Shown here: piece by piece, positions 32,417 to 43,192 of the stretch
Position numbering within the stretch: position 1 is the first letter of the stretch
Layout of the letters: each line of letters begins with the position of its first letter
Notes under the pieces: model-generated
Database searches by the model: none
Told to the model about the DNA's origin: nothing
What the model saw: only the letters and a program-made list of their open reading frames with translations
Translations under genes and position numbers: made by a program
Source of the DNA: Rhizomys pruinosus
Taxonomy: Eukaryota > Chordata > Mammalia > Rodentia > Spalacidae
Length of the DNA: 64,000 nt
Assembly (NCBI GenBank): GCA_009823505.1
Contig: VZQC01005904.1
Coordinates: 230,044-294,043 of the forward strand
Reading direction: 5' to 3'

Positions 32417-32795
32417 ACAGCAGGCAGGGCCCAGCTACATCTTCATCTTTAGAAATTTACACAAGCTAACAGGGAAAACTCTTCTAAAGAAATGATACAG
32501 AGTCATTGCCCAACTCTTTGTGGGAAGCCCTACCCCCTGACACCACCGCACATTTTGTAGTCCCCCAACACTTAAGGGTAGTGAGGTCCCTCACAGCTTT
32601 TTAGTCCTAATAATCTTCCTTGAGCGTGGTATCGACCAAGTCTACCAATTTCGCTTTGTAAAAAAATGCTGAGGACAGAAAAACTAGATTTTTACAAATC
32701 TCTATTTGATGCTGTTATTATTAAATTTTGTAAGTTTTATAAGGTGAAGCACAACCTACCATGTAAATCACTGGCAGAAATGTGGCTTTGGGTTT
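32417..32795. other. Unique sequence, no gene seen
   Basis: AT-rich. No repeat family or ORF of note. Confidence 0.5.
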
Positions 32796-33180
32796 CATAA
32801 CTGATGGTTTGTCTTCACTGTTAACTTGGATTTAAATGAAATGGATTTAGAATCCCCATGCAAACACACTTCTGAGGGCCTTTCCAGAGAGGTTTAAGCC
32901 AAGATGGAAGCCTCATCCTGAATGTGGGCAGTACGTTCTCATAGGCTAGGAGGTCCCAAACTCAATAAAAAGGGGAAAGTAAGCTGAGCACCAGCATTCA
33001 TCTCTCTCTGTCCTCTGACTCCAGATGCCGTGGGACCAGCCTCCTTTGTGCCATGCTAGACCTCAGACCAGAGCCAAAATCACTTATAAGTAATAAGGTT
33101 AAGGAGGGGATCTTCTTCCCTTAAGTTGCTTCTTGCCAGATATTTTTGTTGTAACAATGAAAAAAGTAACTAAGACAATG
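32796..33180 (+). mobile_element. ERVL-type LTR, sense
   Basis: 'aactgatggtttgtcttcac' and 'tgttaacttggatttaaatg' at the start. It has 'gggcctttccagagaggttt', 'aagtaagctgagcaccagca' and 'ccttaagttgcttcttgcca' near the end, then 'aaaaaagtaactaagaca'. Layout as in the LTR at 7.1 kb but diverged. Confidence 0.65.
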
Positions 33181-33299
33181 GTTCTCTAAGATTAAGTGTT
33201 GGGAACGTTTTATCTTAAAATTAGCATTTAGGTGCAGAGGCTCCATAGCCATGGCTGACAGAGGAACAGGGGCTTAGAAACGCTCTCACCAGAGCTGCA

Positions 33300-33512
33300 G
33301 GCTGGAGAGGTGGCTCAGTGGTTAAGAACACTGGCCGCTGTTGCAGAGGACCTTGGTTCAGTTTCCAGCCCCCACACAGAGGCTAAAAACCATCCTAACT
33401 CCAGTTCCAGAGGGGTAAGATACCCTCTTCTGGCCTCTGTGGGCATTGCATGTATGTGGTACACTTACATACAAGTAGGCAAAATTCTCACATAAAAATA
33501 AAAATAAATAAA
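33300..33512 (+). mobile_element. B2/B3 SINE
   Basis: 'gctggagaggtggctcagtg', 'gttcagtttccagcccccac', 'ctaactccagttccagaggg', 'ataccctcttctggcctctg', then an A-rich tail. Older type without the duplication. Confidence 0.88.
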
Positions 33513-33672
33513 TCAGCTGGTGTAATGGTACATAACTTTGATCCTATCACTCAGGAGGTAGAAACAGGCTGATATCTGTGAGATCAAGGCCAGCCTGGTC
33601 TACATAGTGAGTTCCAGGACAGCTGGGGGTACAGGGAGACCCTGTCTCAAGAAAGAAAACAATAAATATAGA
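33513..33672 (+). mobile_element. B1 SINE
   Basis: 'cagctggtgtaatggtacat', 'gatcaaggccagcctggtct', 'gagaccctgtctcaagaaag' with an A-rich tail. It abuts the 5' end of the L1 fragment. Confidence 0.88.
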
Positions 33673-34470
33673 ACTGAATAGAGACTTCACAGAGGAGGAA
33701 TTAGAGATGGCTGAGAAACATATTAAAATCTGTTCAACGTCACTAATAATTAGGGAAATGCAAATCAACACCACTCTAAGATATCATCTCACTCTGATAA
33801 GACTGGCCAGGATCAAGAAAACAAACAATATCAAGTGCTGGAGAAGTTGTAGGGAAAGGGGACCACTCATCCATTGCTGGTGGGAATGTACACTCGTACA
33901 GCCACTATGGAAAACAGTGTGGAGAACCCTTGGAAGACTCAAAATGAGCTTGCCATTTGACCCAGTCATACCACTCCTGGGTATATACCCACAAGACTCA
34001 TCTTACTGCAGAAATACATGCACAGCTATATTTATTGCAGCTCTGTTCACAATAGCAAAAAGCTGGAACCAACCCAAATGCCCCTCAACTGATGAGTGGA
34101 TAGAGAAAATGTGGTACATGTACACAATGGAGTTCTATGCAGCAGTAAAGAAAGACAACATCATGAACTTTGCAGGTAAATGGATGGAGCTAGAAGATAT
34201 TAATATTAATGAAGTAGCACAAGTCCCGAAAAACAAATGGAACGATGTATCCCTGCATCTGTGGGATGCATTGCCAATAACCCAGTTTAAAGATTTTTCT
34301 GGGGAGGGGATGTATATTAAAGGAACAACATAAAGACTGCATATCAGAAAACTGACTGAAATGGAATGAATGACGAAAGGGGGTGGGATGAGGATGGGAG
34401 AGGACAGGTGTACTAAAATATCATATGATCATATAATTGACAATGATAACAATAGTCGACATTTTGCCCA
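33673..34470 (+). pseudogene. L1 ORF2 C-terminal fragment and start of 3' UTR
   Basis: An open frame of 208 codons (33707-34333) encodes the extreme C-terminus of an L1 ORF2 protein, the endonuclease/reverse transcriptase of LINE-1. Upstream endonuclease and RT domains are absent (5' truncation, typical of L1). Visible signatures: a Cys/His-rich block CWRSCRERGPLIHCWWEC (zinc-knuckle-like, about residues 46-63), LWKTVW, then LPFDPVIPLLGIYPQD, FIAALFTIAKSWNQPKCP, EWIEKMWYMYTMEFYAAVKK. The open frame and conserved residues imply a young copy, but it cannot act alone. After the stop comes a purine-rich 'gaaagggggtgggatgagga', as in L1 3' UTRs. Confidence 0.93.
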
Positions 34471-36562
34471 GACTCTGTCCTTACAGGTTATCTATTGGTG
34501 TTTAAGGATTTAGTAAAAGAAGTAAATTGTGTATAATATACAAGCAATAGTATGGTGTTAAAAGGAGTTTCGAATAAAAACGGTATGCACCATGAGTTAT
34601 TGAGAAATATAAAATTGTTGTTGTCCGCATTTTATTACATTAAAATGTGAGGTAAGTACATACTTTGAGGGAATTGACATATACAAAATGTATCCTTATT
34701 TTCTTGTTGGTATATCTTTGTAGCACTTCTTTTGTGCCTGTAGAGGATTAACTTAAGAAAAATATAAAGTTCTGCTTCCCAACGCTTATACGCACCATTA
34801 CCAGTCACCACAATCACCTTTGATGTGAATTTGGTGAATTCGTAACCACTTACATCCAGCCTAATGGATTGTAGATAACATCCCACTTATTGAGACTCAT
34901 GGGTCAAAAAAAAAAAAAGAACCAAAAACAAAAAATAACCTAAAAAAAAAGGAGGATAAGAATTAAAAAACAAAAAACTTATTTGTCAAAAACTTTGCAA
35001 TTCAAAATCTTAAAACCTACGCGAAAAGATTTTGTGATCTACCCAACGGTCAAAATTGTCAACCACTTACTAACAGCTGAGAAAGAAAGAGATAACAGTC
35101 TTGCATTGTGAGGATGTAGCAGGAAGTGCCAGCAGAAAGTTGGCCTGTCTGAACATTGAAAGGAAGAAACCCCTCAGACTGCCTAACAGGCATCAAACAG
35201 CCTTGTGGATCCTACTTGTAACAACTTTTTATAATGAGTCCTAAGAAACTTACCTTCTAGGTGCCAACAAGTTAAATCACGAACTTTCTTAACTAATCCC
35301 CACCCTCCATAGAACAAGGAGAAATATGAAAATGATAAGGTCCTTCTCTAACTGTAAATTGGCAGCCCAACTGCTGTAGAGGTAACATCTTAAAAACGAG
35401 TTAAAATTGCCTTCTTTAAATTGACTAATAGACACAGGAACCGTGAATAAGTCATTATTTCTCTATATCAGAACCAAATATGATACTAAAGTATCATCTC
35501 CTAAGCTATGACACTTGAAGCAAAATATATTAATACAGGTGCTGACTGATATCCGCATATGGTATTATTTACGCAAGGATGATGTTGCCAGGGATCCAAG
35601 CTCCCCCCCCCAAAAAAAGAAGGCTTCTTGCCTGCTAAACTGGAATAACCGGTGACAAGAGAGACGGATTAAGGCCTGCGTCGAGACCTGATGTAATCGC
35701 TGGGGAAGATGTTTGAGCTGCACTTCAAGTGATCGAGTTGTTTCTGCATATGCCAGAGAGTTTAGTACCAAGGGCCACTTAGTACAAATAAGCAAATACG
35801 GTCATCCGCCTGAGTCAAGCAAGACTCTCTCGTCAGCCCAGCTTACACCTCACTGCCTGGAGTTATCTGTGGCAGCAATAGTGGCAGCCTGATAATCAAA
35901 GATCTATTGGTATTAGCTCTCTCCTTGGGAGAATAACCAATGGCTGATGCAACAAGCTTAAGTCCTCAATGTTAGAGATGTTATACCACCAGTAAGACCC
36001 TGTATATTATTTCGAAAAAAAATGTAGATTCATTGGAATTAACATACCATCCAAACATCTGTGTCTATACCAAAGTAACCTACCATAACAATTAGTACTG
36101 TTTAAATACCTATATATCTAATTGCTTGTGCTTCATTAGTAGGATTGAAAGGTTATTCCTGGACAAACTGTCAGCCCATGAAAGGAAACAGCCAGAATTG
36201 AGTCCAAAACAACAGCTCCAGGGAAAGTAGACTGTTTTGCCTCTCGTCCACCTGTGCCCCTTTTCTAAGCCTAGGATACAATCTGCGGAAGAGGGGGCAT
36301 GATAGAATGTGAGGGCTGGGATTGGGGTGAATGGTGAAACTACAGCAATATAGACTGGACACTTATTTGATCAACTTGATTGTACATACAAGCCCCTCCA
36401 GCTGGATGGTGGGAGCCTTGGGCTGTGTGGGTTTGGGCACAACTGCTTGCAAATTGATTTTACATGAAGGATGCTTGTAATCACAAATTATTACTTATTG
36501 TTAAAAAATGAAAAAAAATAAATAAAGAAGTAATAAAAAATAAATAAATCATTAAAGAAAAG
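34471..36562 (+). other. Unrecognised 2-kb block after the L1, ending in an A-rich tail
   Basis: Continues without a visible break from the L1 3' UTR. It contains AT-rich DNA, an A13 run (34905-34917), and several CpGs ('gcctgcgtcgagacctgatg', 'taatcgctggggaag'), then an A-rich tail at 36494-36562 with AATAAATAAA. No SINE, LTR or coding motif was recognised. The short ORFs (34635-34886, 35565-35795, 36171-36362, all minus) are featureless. It may be a long lineage-specific L1 3' UTR, a 3' transduction, or unrelated genomic DNA next to a coincidental A-rich stretch. Confidence 0.45.
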
Positions 36563-37199
36563 AAATGTTCTTCCTATGGAAACCTGGCCCTCATGGCCTT
36601 TCATTCTCCTCAAAATAATCTAACCTGTTATGTCTATTCAGAATGTTCAGTATGCTTAATCAAGCCGCTGGAGCCGTTTGCTGCCACAGCATATAGGCAG
36701 CTGACCTGACTGTGGAGTGGTTTTTTGTTTTGTTTTGTTTTGTTTTCCCTCTGAGCAATTTTGAAAAGCAGTTCAGGAAACTGGATAATAGCAATTTCTG
36801 AAATCCTGAGCTACTGCTGGGTTCACTTACAGTTTCCAGTGCTGTGGAACCTGAGGCAAAGAGGTACTGCTGACAAAGGGCCTGCCAGGGAGGAAGCCAG
36901 GGTGGATGGAGGGAGAGGTTTCTGCATAACAGGACGGAGGAAGCATCTGGAAGTCCCCTGGGATTGAGGTGTCAGTTTCTTTGGCAGGCTCCTGTTGACC
37001 CCTCACCATGTCCCATGCCCAGTGTCCCAATGCTTCAGCCTATCTCTTCTCCACCTCAGTGTGTGGACAGATTTTCCCAAGTCTTCCATCCTAACTAGGT
37101 GTCCTTCGGTTTCTCTTCCTTCTTATGCGAGCTCCCCTCCCCCATCCAGTGACCCCCATGGAAGAAATTCTACCCCAAGTGGAAATTAAACCCAACGTG
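36563..37199. other. Unique sequence, no gene seen
   Basis: Includes a (TTTTG)n stretch at 36721-36747. No gene or repeat family was recognised. Confidence 0.5.
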
Positions 37200-37362
37200 G
37201 TGGCTATTGCACATTGGCTGGGGGGCACAGGCTTCAGGATGAATTCCTGCTAGGCTGCACAAGTAATCTTCTGAAGTCTTCATCTGTAAAAAGGAGTTAT
37301 TAATGCTTGCCTTGCAGGCTATGCTGATCACAGGTCAGGAAAATACTCAAGTTAAAATATTC
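37200..37362 (+). mobile_element. MIR SINE
   Basis: 'cacaggcttcaggatgaatt', 'gtcttcatctgtaaaaagga', 'gttattaatgcttgccttgc', 'aatactcaagttaaaatat' in MIR order. Confidence 0.6.
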
Positions 37363-37369
37363 CCTAAGG

Positions 37370-37467
37370 AGCCTGATATAGTGGTACCTGTAGTCATAAT
37401 AGTAGGCTGAGGCAGGAAGATTTCAAGTTTGAGGCCAGCTTGTGCTACATGGTGAGATGCTGTCTGA
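37370..37467 (+). mobile_element. B1-type SINE (old monomer)
   Basis: 'agcctgatatagtggtacct', 'gtagtcataatagtaggctg', 'aggccagcttgtgctacatg', 'gtgagatgctgtctgag'. Closer to the older B1/PB1 form with a single middle block. Its tail has become the GGA/GAA repeat. Confidence 0.75.
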
Positions 37468-37520
37468 GAAGAAGAAGGAGGAGGAGGAGAAGGAAGAGGA
37501 GGAGGAGGAGGAGGAAAAGA
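37468..37520. repeat. (GGA/GAA)n purine microsatellite
   Basis: 'agaagaaggaggaggaggag' and similar. Gives poly-Arg/Lys and poly-Leu ORFs on the two strands. Confidence 0.95.
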
Positions 37521-37960
37521 GCCATAGAAATTGTCGATACAACGTTAAAACAATCTTTCTCCTTTCTGCATGAGTTCAGGTCCATTGATCCAGGAAAACA
37601 AGTCAACACGCTGCCCACTTCCAGGCAAGCACACACTAAGAGGTACCTTTAAGCTCTCACATAAAACATGCTATCCTAGTGTTTTACGTGATTGCTTTTC
37701 CAACACTACACACTTCCTACCTCATACAAGTTACACCAGCAGTGCAAGTGAGGTGTTTCCTTGGGACCCAGAACCACGAAGGCAGCAGAGCAGTTAGCAC
37801 CCTTCACTCCTTGTTCAGTGTTATGCAAAGGAGCCACCCTAAGGGATCCTGGATGCAAGTCCTTACCACTAGTCCTGTAGCCCTTCAAGGGGAGGACCAG
37901 ACAGGGCATCTTTTAGTGTCGATTTTCTCGTCTCTGTCCTTTTAACATGTTTTCCTCCCC
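37521..37960. other. Unique sequence, no gene seen
   Basis: Short overlapping ORFs only; no known motif. Confidence 0.5.
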
Positions 37961-37964
37961 CCTC

Positions 37965-38203
37965 ATCTATTTATTTAAAAATATTTTATTATTTTTATTT
38001 TATGCATATGAGTGTATTGCCTGCATGCATGTAAATGCACCCATGTCATACAGTGCCTGCAGAGGTCAGAGGAGAGCACAGTGGGAACCTTTGGAACTGA
38101 AGTTAAGGACGGTTGTTAGCTGTCATGTGGGTGCTGGGAACCAAACCCGGATCCTCTGCAAGAGTAGACAGTGACTTTAACCTCTGAGCTATCTCTCCAG
38201 CTC
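37965..38203 (-). mobile_element. B2/B3 SINE, antisense, older type
   Basis: 'agtgtattgcctgcatgcat', 'gcagaggtcagaggagagca', 'gggtgctgggaaccaaaccc', 'tgagctatctctccagct'. Single inner segment. Its 5' end runs into a CT repeat. Confidence 0.88.
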
Positions 38204-38210
38204 TCGCTCC

Positions 38211-38245
<35 letters not shown>
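38204..38245. repeat. (CT)n microsatellite
   Basis: CTCTCT run after 'ctcgctccagct', apparently seeded from the 'ctctccagct' of the B2 A-box end. Confidence 0.95.
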
Positions 38246-38246
<1 letters not shown>

Positions 38247-40050
38247 AATGTAAATATCATTAGTGTATTTGTTTATGTATCCTGTCAAGGGAGAAGGAAT
38301 GGAGCCCTATGAGTGGGAGATTGTACAATTATTCTTTTTCTTTTTTCGGTTTTAAATGTATTTTTCTGTCTTTCATAATGTTGTAAATTTTCTTTGTATT
38401 AAATATATTTAACACTTAACCGATGAAAACACAGAATTGCACTCATTAATGGAGTGCTATGCTGTGCTTCATTCTGTACATGGTTTGTCTCTCTCTTTAT
38501 TCTTGGCTCTCCTTGCCTTTAGCCTTCTTCCATGACATTGTCATTTTCATTCATGATTGCTCTACAAGGAAACCCAACACCAAAGGTGGCTGGAGTAGCA
38601 CTCCATAGGTAGAGAGCTGGAGTGTGCTCAGAGATCACCCATGAGCCCTTCACTGCTAGCCCTAAGCAGACAGGCAGGCAGTGGCTGAGGGTCTCCGTGC
38701 CAGACCAGAAAGCCCTGGTTGTAGATTGTAAAATGCTTCTCACTTCTTGGCTGTCATTATCTATTTCTTGGGAGAACTATGCTGCCGACATGTTCACTTC
38801 ATTGGAAAAATACAATAACAGCAGCAACGGTGGTCTTTAAAATGTGGTGACGATAAAATCATGTTAAATAGAAATGAGGAACCTTGGCTTCCCCAGCTCA
38901 GCAGTTCCTGTCCTCCTTAAATGACTGTACACAAAGATGTGTGGAGCTCAGAGCCTGAAGCTGAATCCTGCCCAGCCTCAGCTCAGGGCCCGGCTCAGAT
39001 GAGGGAACTAGAGAGAAGGCATACCCTGCCCCTGGGAGTGGGGGAGAATGGAGCAGGAAGTGAGCAGGACCCTGTTCGGGACGCAGGTGCCTGGTCTGAT
39101 GTGTCAGTGTCCCCCATAGCCAATGTTTATCTTACTATGGGATTAGATCTGGGTAAAGCCATTTTAAGTTGCAAATATTATTAGCCAAAAAAATGCAGTC
39201 TAGGGAAGCATCCTCACTTTGCAACACAGCATACCTCAGTGTCGATATGGTTTCCTCTGGAGGCCCTGCGGACACTCGGGGGTAGCATGATACATTGATA
39301 CATTGCAAGAGAGTATGATGTGGCATGTCATTAAACAAGGGGGAAAGATTGAAATCAAAGAAACCCAAAGTCATAAGTTGAGACATTATACATCAGTGAC
39401 CATCTATACAGTCTTGGGGAATACTTAGAAGATTGAGAGTCCTTCTGAGGAAAACAAAATCCTTATCTGAAACAAAAATGGTGCAAAGGTAAGGGTCTCT
39501 TTGTCTTCTTTTAGTAGAACTTCCTTCCTGACCTCTTTAGAGAGGCTTCAGGAGAACAGTGGGCATGGGGGCAATGAAAGCTATGGTGGGGTTGTACTGC
39601 CCCTGCTGCTCCCCATAATGCCCCAGAACCTAAGCTGGGGTCTCCAGAGAGCTCGTTATAGCGTAGGGAAGAGCTCCGCTCTGTGGGGGTGTGACACCTC
39701 TGGGGGTATCAAGGAAGGACCTGCAGGCTTTCTCTGTATACTTCATCTCAAGCCAATGTGAGAACTGTTTTTACCTTCCCAAGAACCAAAAGTTGAGCAC
39801 GGCCTTGCTGCTCCGTGCCCATGGTGGCCGCAGCTGGATCATGTCACACAGCACACTGAACATGCCAGGTGTTCATCTGCCTTGGAAATCCACAAGAAAG
39901 CTTGACCAGGTATGAGAACATACCAAGCAAAGGAAGCATTAAACATGAGGGTGAGAGGGGAGGGTTGTTCCATGTCCCAGGACAAACATCTCTGAAGATC
40001 CCGTAAGGAATGGCATGTGGGTAGTGTCATAGTTGTGGAGTTGAATGCTG
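38246..40050. other. Unique sequence, no gene seen
   Basis: No SINE or LTR signature. Short ORFs such as 39501-39761 have no domain. A small duplication 'gatacattgatacattg' occurs at 39290-39306. Confidence 0.45.
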
Positions 40051-40051
40051 G

Positions 40052-40440
40052 GAAAGAATAGTGAGGCTTCTATGGTCTGAATGGTGTGCCCTCCCTGTAG
40101 AATTCCCACAAACATCTAACCCTGAGTGTGATGGTGGCAGGAGGCAGGGCCTCTGCGAAGGGCCTGGGTCATCAGGGCTGAATCCTTATCAATGGAAAGA
40201 ATGCTTTTGTGGAGGAGACCTCGGAGATCCATCACGCCCTCTCCACTATATGAGGACTCAAGAGAAGGTGCTGTTTACAAACCATGAGCACTTTTGAGAG
40301 ACTAAATCTGCCAGCACCTTGGTCTCCGACTTCTCAGCCTTCAGAATGGCGAGGGACGACTCTCTGTTGTTTATAAGCCATCTAGTCTATGGCATTTTCT
40401 TATAGCAGCTTGAATGAGCTAAGAAGGTGGCATTCATAGT
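40052..40440 (+). mobile_element. MLT1 (MaLR) LTR, sense
   Basis: The MLT1 order is clear: 'aggcttctatggtctgaatg', 'tgtgatggtggcaggaggca', 'gggcctgggtcatcagggct', 'aatctgccagcaccttggtc', 'ttcagaatggcgagggacga', 'gttgtttataagccatctag', 'tatggcattttcttatagca', 'gcttgaatgagctaaga'. An old mammalian insertion, so sequence on either side has been stable since before the rodent radiation. Confidence 0.92.
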
Positions 40441-40820
40441 CATAGATTTGGGGTCATGTTTCTTGAAGTGATACTTGGCTATGATTCACTTCAGCCAATA
40501 AAGTGTGAATTGAAGTAATGCCGTCTCTTCTGAAGGATATTGGCCCCTCAAGCTGGAAACCAGTAGGTCTCCTCTCCTACTTAAGACTAAAGACACATTT
40601 GGCTATGTAAGGATTTCTGCCACCTGACAGCCTTGAGAGTGCAACAGAGAGTAGAGCCTTGCTGAACTAAGACAGGTATTCAACATGTGAAAGAGGCAAC
40701 AGTCTAGGTATAGACAGAGAGTCCTGGGTGAATTTGCTACCCCAACCTACCCACCCCCATTGATGGACACAGTTAAAGGCCAGCCTTAGAGGGCCTCTTC
40801 TGCATTCCCTAAAGTCCACT
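40441..40820. other. Unique sequence, no gene seen
   Basis: No recognised element or ORF. Confidence 0.5.
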
Positions 40821-40962
40821 TTTTTTTTTTTCTGTCTTTTTGAGACAGGGTCTCCCTGCAGCCCCAGCTGTCCTGGAACTCACTTTGTAGACCAGGCTGG
40901 CCTTGAACTCACAGAGATCCGCCTGCCTCTGCCTCCCAAGTCCTTTAATCAAAGGCCGGCTT
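40821..40962 (-). mobile_element. B1 SINE, antisense
   Basis: 'tctttttgagacagggtctc', 'gcagccccagctgtcctgga', 'agaccaggctggccttgaac', 'agatccgcctgcctctgcct'. Truncated after 'cccaagtcctttaatcaaag'. Confidence 0.93.
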
Positions 40963-41117
40963 AAAGCCCACATTATACACATGCTCAGTAGATTCTTATA
41001 AACTTGACTACTAGAACCACATCCCATTTTACAGATAGAGAACTAGATGTCCCAGTAGATGAATCCACATTGCTGGCTTGGAAACTGATGGCTTGACTGC
41101 TTCCTACATCCATGGAC

Positions 41118-41482
41118 CCTGCATGGGACAGGCCAGCAGAGCTGCATGGGACAGACAGGACAGCAGAGCCGCATGGGACAGACAGGCTAGCAGAGCCACA
41201 TGGGACAGACAGACAGGCCAGCAGAGCCGCATGGGACAGACAGGCCAGCAGAGCCGCGTGGGACAGACAGGCCAGCAGAGCCGCATGGGACAGACAGACA
41301 GGCCAGCAGAGCCGCATGGGACAGACAGACAGGCCAGCAGAGCCGCATGGGACAGACAGACAGGCCAGCAGAGCCACATGGGACAGACAGACAGGCCAAC
41401 AGAGCTGCATGGGACAGACAGACAGGCCAGCAGAGCCGCATGGGACAGACAGACAGGCCAGCAGAGCCGCATGGGACAGAGC
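41118..41482 (+). repeat. Minisatellite, 13 units of 27/31 bp
   Basis: GGGACA recurs 13 times. The core unit is 'catgggacagacagg' plus 'ccagcagagccg' (27 bp), or with an extra ACAG (31 bp). Units 7-12 are mostly the 31-bp form. Point variants include gccgcGtggg (unit 6), gccAcatggg (units 4 and 10) and gcTgcatggg (units 2 and 11). The unit has no stop in any frame, so long ORFs (about 84-170 codons) open in all six frames; they have no start-site or codon support. Not CRISPR: there are no unique spacers. Confidence 0.97.
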
Positions 41483-41544
41483 TGTCCAGCTTCTCAAGTG
41501 TTCAGTCTGGGCTGGGGGAACACGGGTAGATCCTGACTTCTTTT

Positions 41545-41710
41545 TTCATGTGTGTACAAGCACGCAGATGTGTCACGGCATGCATGTAGAGGTTGGATGA
41601 CATCTTCAGGAGCTGGTTCTCTCCTTCAACCATATGTGTCCCTGGGATTGAACTCAGGTCACTAGGCTTAGAGACAGGTACCTTAACCTACTGAGCCATC
41701 TCGCCAGTCT
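41545..41710 (-). mobile_element. B3-like SINE, antisense
   Basis: 'catgtgtgtacaagcacgca', 'atgcatgtagaggttggatg', 'ccctgggattgaactcaggt', 'taacctactgagccatctcg', 'ccagtc': diverged B3 complement. Confidence 0.7.
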
Positions 41711-42395
41711 CCCACACACCTACTTTAATCCATAGAAGGCCAACTGTAAGGTCAGGCTGTACCCACCATTTGGCCCGCCTATCCCTAAAATACCCACAGG
41801 AAGTCGCCATAAAGGAAAAAAATCCAGTGTCAAGAACAAAATCTGAGAAATGGGTTTTGGGGCCACTTCCCAGATGTGGACGTGCTGGTCTGGGTCAGGT
41901 GGCTCCTGGGTTGTGTAGGTAACAGCCTTAGTTCAGGCTGTACAACAAAGCAGTAGAATGAGCTGTAAATAGAAGTTGTATTTTCCCTCATAATTCTCTG
42001 AGGCAGAAGGCCTCTTCCATGCAGTGAACTGCTGTGCCCTGTCTCCTCTCTGGATGGAAAGCAAAAAGCCTAATGCCACTCATGACAGGTCTGTCCTGGT
42101 GACCTACACACCTCTCCCCTCCCGACCTCCTCATCCATCACCCTGAAGGTTAGAATTTTAACATATGTACTTGGGGAAATACAGGCAGTCAGTCTATCAC
42201 AATGACATAAAGAGAAAACTACAGGCCAACCAGGGCTGACTCGAGAAGGAAAATGTGTGGTCTTCCTAACAGGGCAGCGCTACTTCACTGAGCAGGTAGG
42301 TAGAAAGATGGAGAAATAGTGCTTGATGATTCCATTTTCAAAGTCAAGGTGGGAAATGTGGATTTAAAGAAACAAATAAACAAAGAAACAAACAA
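41711..42395. other. Unique sequence, no gene seen
   Basis: Part (41915-42160) may be a decayed LTR ('cagtagaatgagctgtaaat', 'ctctgaggcagaaggcctct'), but too weak to call. (AAAC)n at 42368-42395. Confidence 0.45.
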
Positions 42396-42530
42396 AGGTT
42401 TCCTAGTTTCCAGTCCCAGCTGGCCTGGGATTCAATATGTAGACCAGGTTGCCCTCAATCTCACAGAGATCCACCTGCATTTGGCTCCTGAGTACTGGGA
42501 TTAAAGACCTACACCACCATACCCCACTGA
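42396..42530 (-). mobile_element. B1 SINE, antisense
   Basis: 'cagtcccagctggcctggga', 'gtagaccaggttgccctcaa', 'cacagagatccacctgcatt', 'actgggattaaagacctaca'. Preceded by an A/C-rich region that is not its tail. Confidence 0.85.
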
Positions 42531-42597
42531 TGTAGATTATTTTTTACTGTGAAAGGTCAGCTCTTGACTCTCAAATTCTTCATAAATAATTTAAATT

Positions 42598-42825
42598 TTT
42601 TGTTTCTTAATTTTTATTATTTTATGTGTATAAATGTGTTGCCTACATGCATGTAAATGCACCCATGTCATGCAATGCCCATGGAGGTGAGGAGGGGGTG
42701 TCAGATCCCCTGGAATTGGAGTTACAGATGATTGTTAGTCACCATGTGGATGCTGGGATTAGAACCTGAGTCCTCTGCAAGAACGGTCAGTGATCTTAAC
42801 CGTTGAGCCATCTATCAAGCCCCAA
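42598..42825 (-). mobile_element. B2 SINE, antisense, older type
   Basis: 'gtgttgcctacatgcatgta', 'agggggtgtcagatcccctg', 'gaattggagttacagatgat', 'accgttgagccatctatcaa'. Single inner segment. Confidence 0.88.
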
Positions 42826-42855
42826 ATAATTAAAAAAATTTAAATCTGTATTTAC

Positions 42856-43153
42856 AGGGGCTGGGAATAACTCAATTGATAAAGGGCTTACCTGAAAAGC
42901 GTAAGATCTGAGTTCAATCCCCAGAAGCCACATACAAAGTCCAGGCTTGGTGACACATGCTTGTGAACTCAGCACTGGGGAGGCAGAAACAGGAGGATTC
43001 CCTGCAGCTTCCTGGCCAGCCAGTCTAGACTAATTGGTGGGTTCCGGGCCAGGGAGAGCTGTCTTAAAGGAGGGGAGTAGTATTCCTGAGGATGACACCG
43101 GAGGTCATCCTCTGGCCTCCAAACACACTGGCACACACAATACATGGACATGG

Positions 43154-43185
<32 letters not shown>

Positions 43186-43192
43186 CCTAAAT
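42856..43192 (+). mobile_element. B4 SINE with (CA)n
   Basis: 'ggggctgggaataactcaat', 'gagttcaatccccagaagcc', 'ggccagccagtctagactaa', 'ttggtgggttccgggccagg', 'ctctggcctccaaacacact', then a CA run at 43156-43180. Full-length B4. Confidence 0.88.

Noticed and set aside
33707..34333. Active L1 gene
   Set aside because: Only the ORF2 C-terminus remains. Endonuclease, reverse transcriptase, ORF1 and promoter are missing.
41118..41482. Regular repeat that might suggest a CRISPR array
   Set aside because: Units are contiguous with no unique spacers, and the genome is mammalian.
41078..41600. Overlapping ORFs of 84-170 codons on both strands (Gln/Ala/Arg/Asp or Leu/Cys/Pro rich)
   Set aside because: All are translations of the 27/31-bp minisatellite, which lacks stops in every frame.
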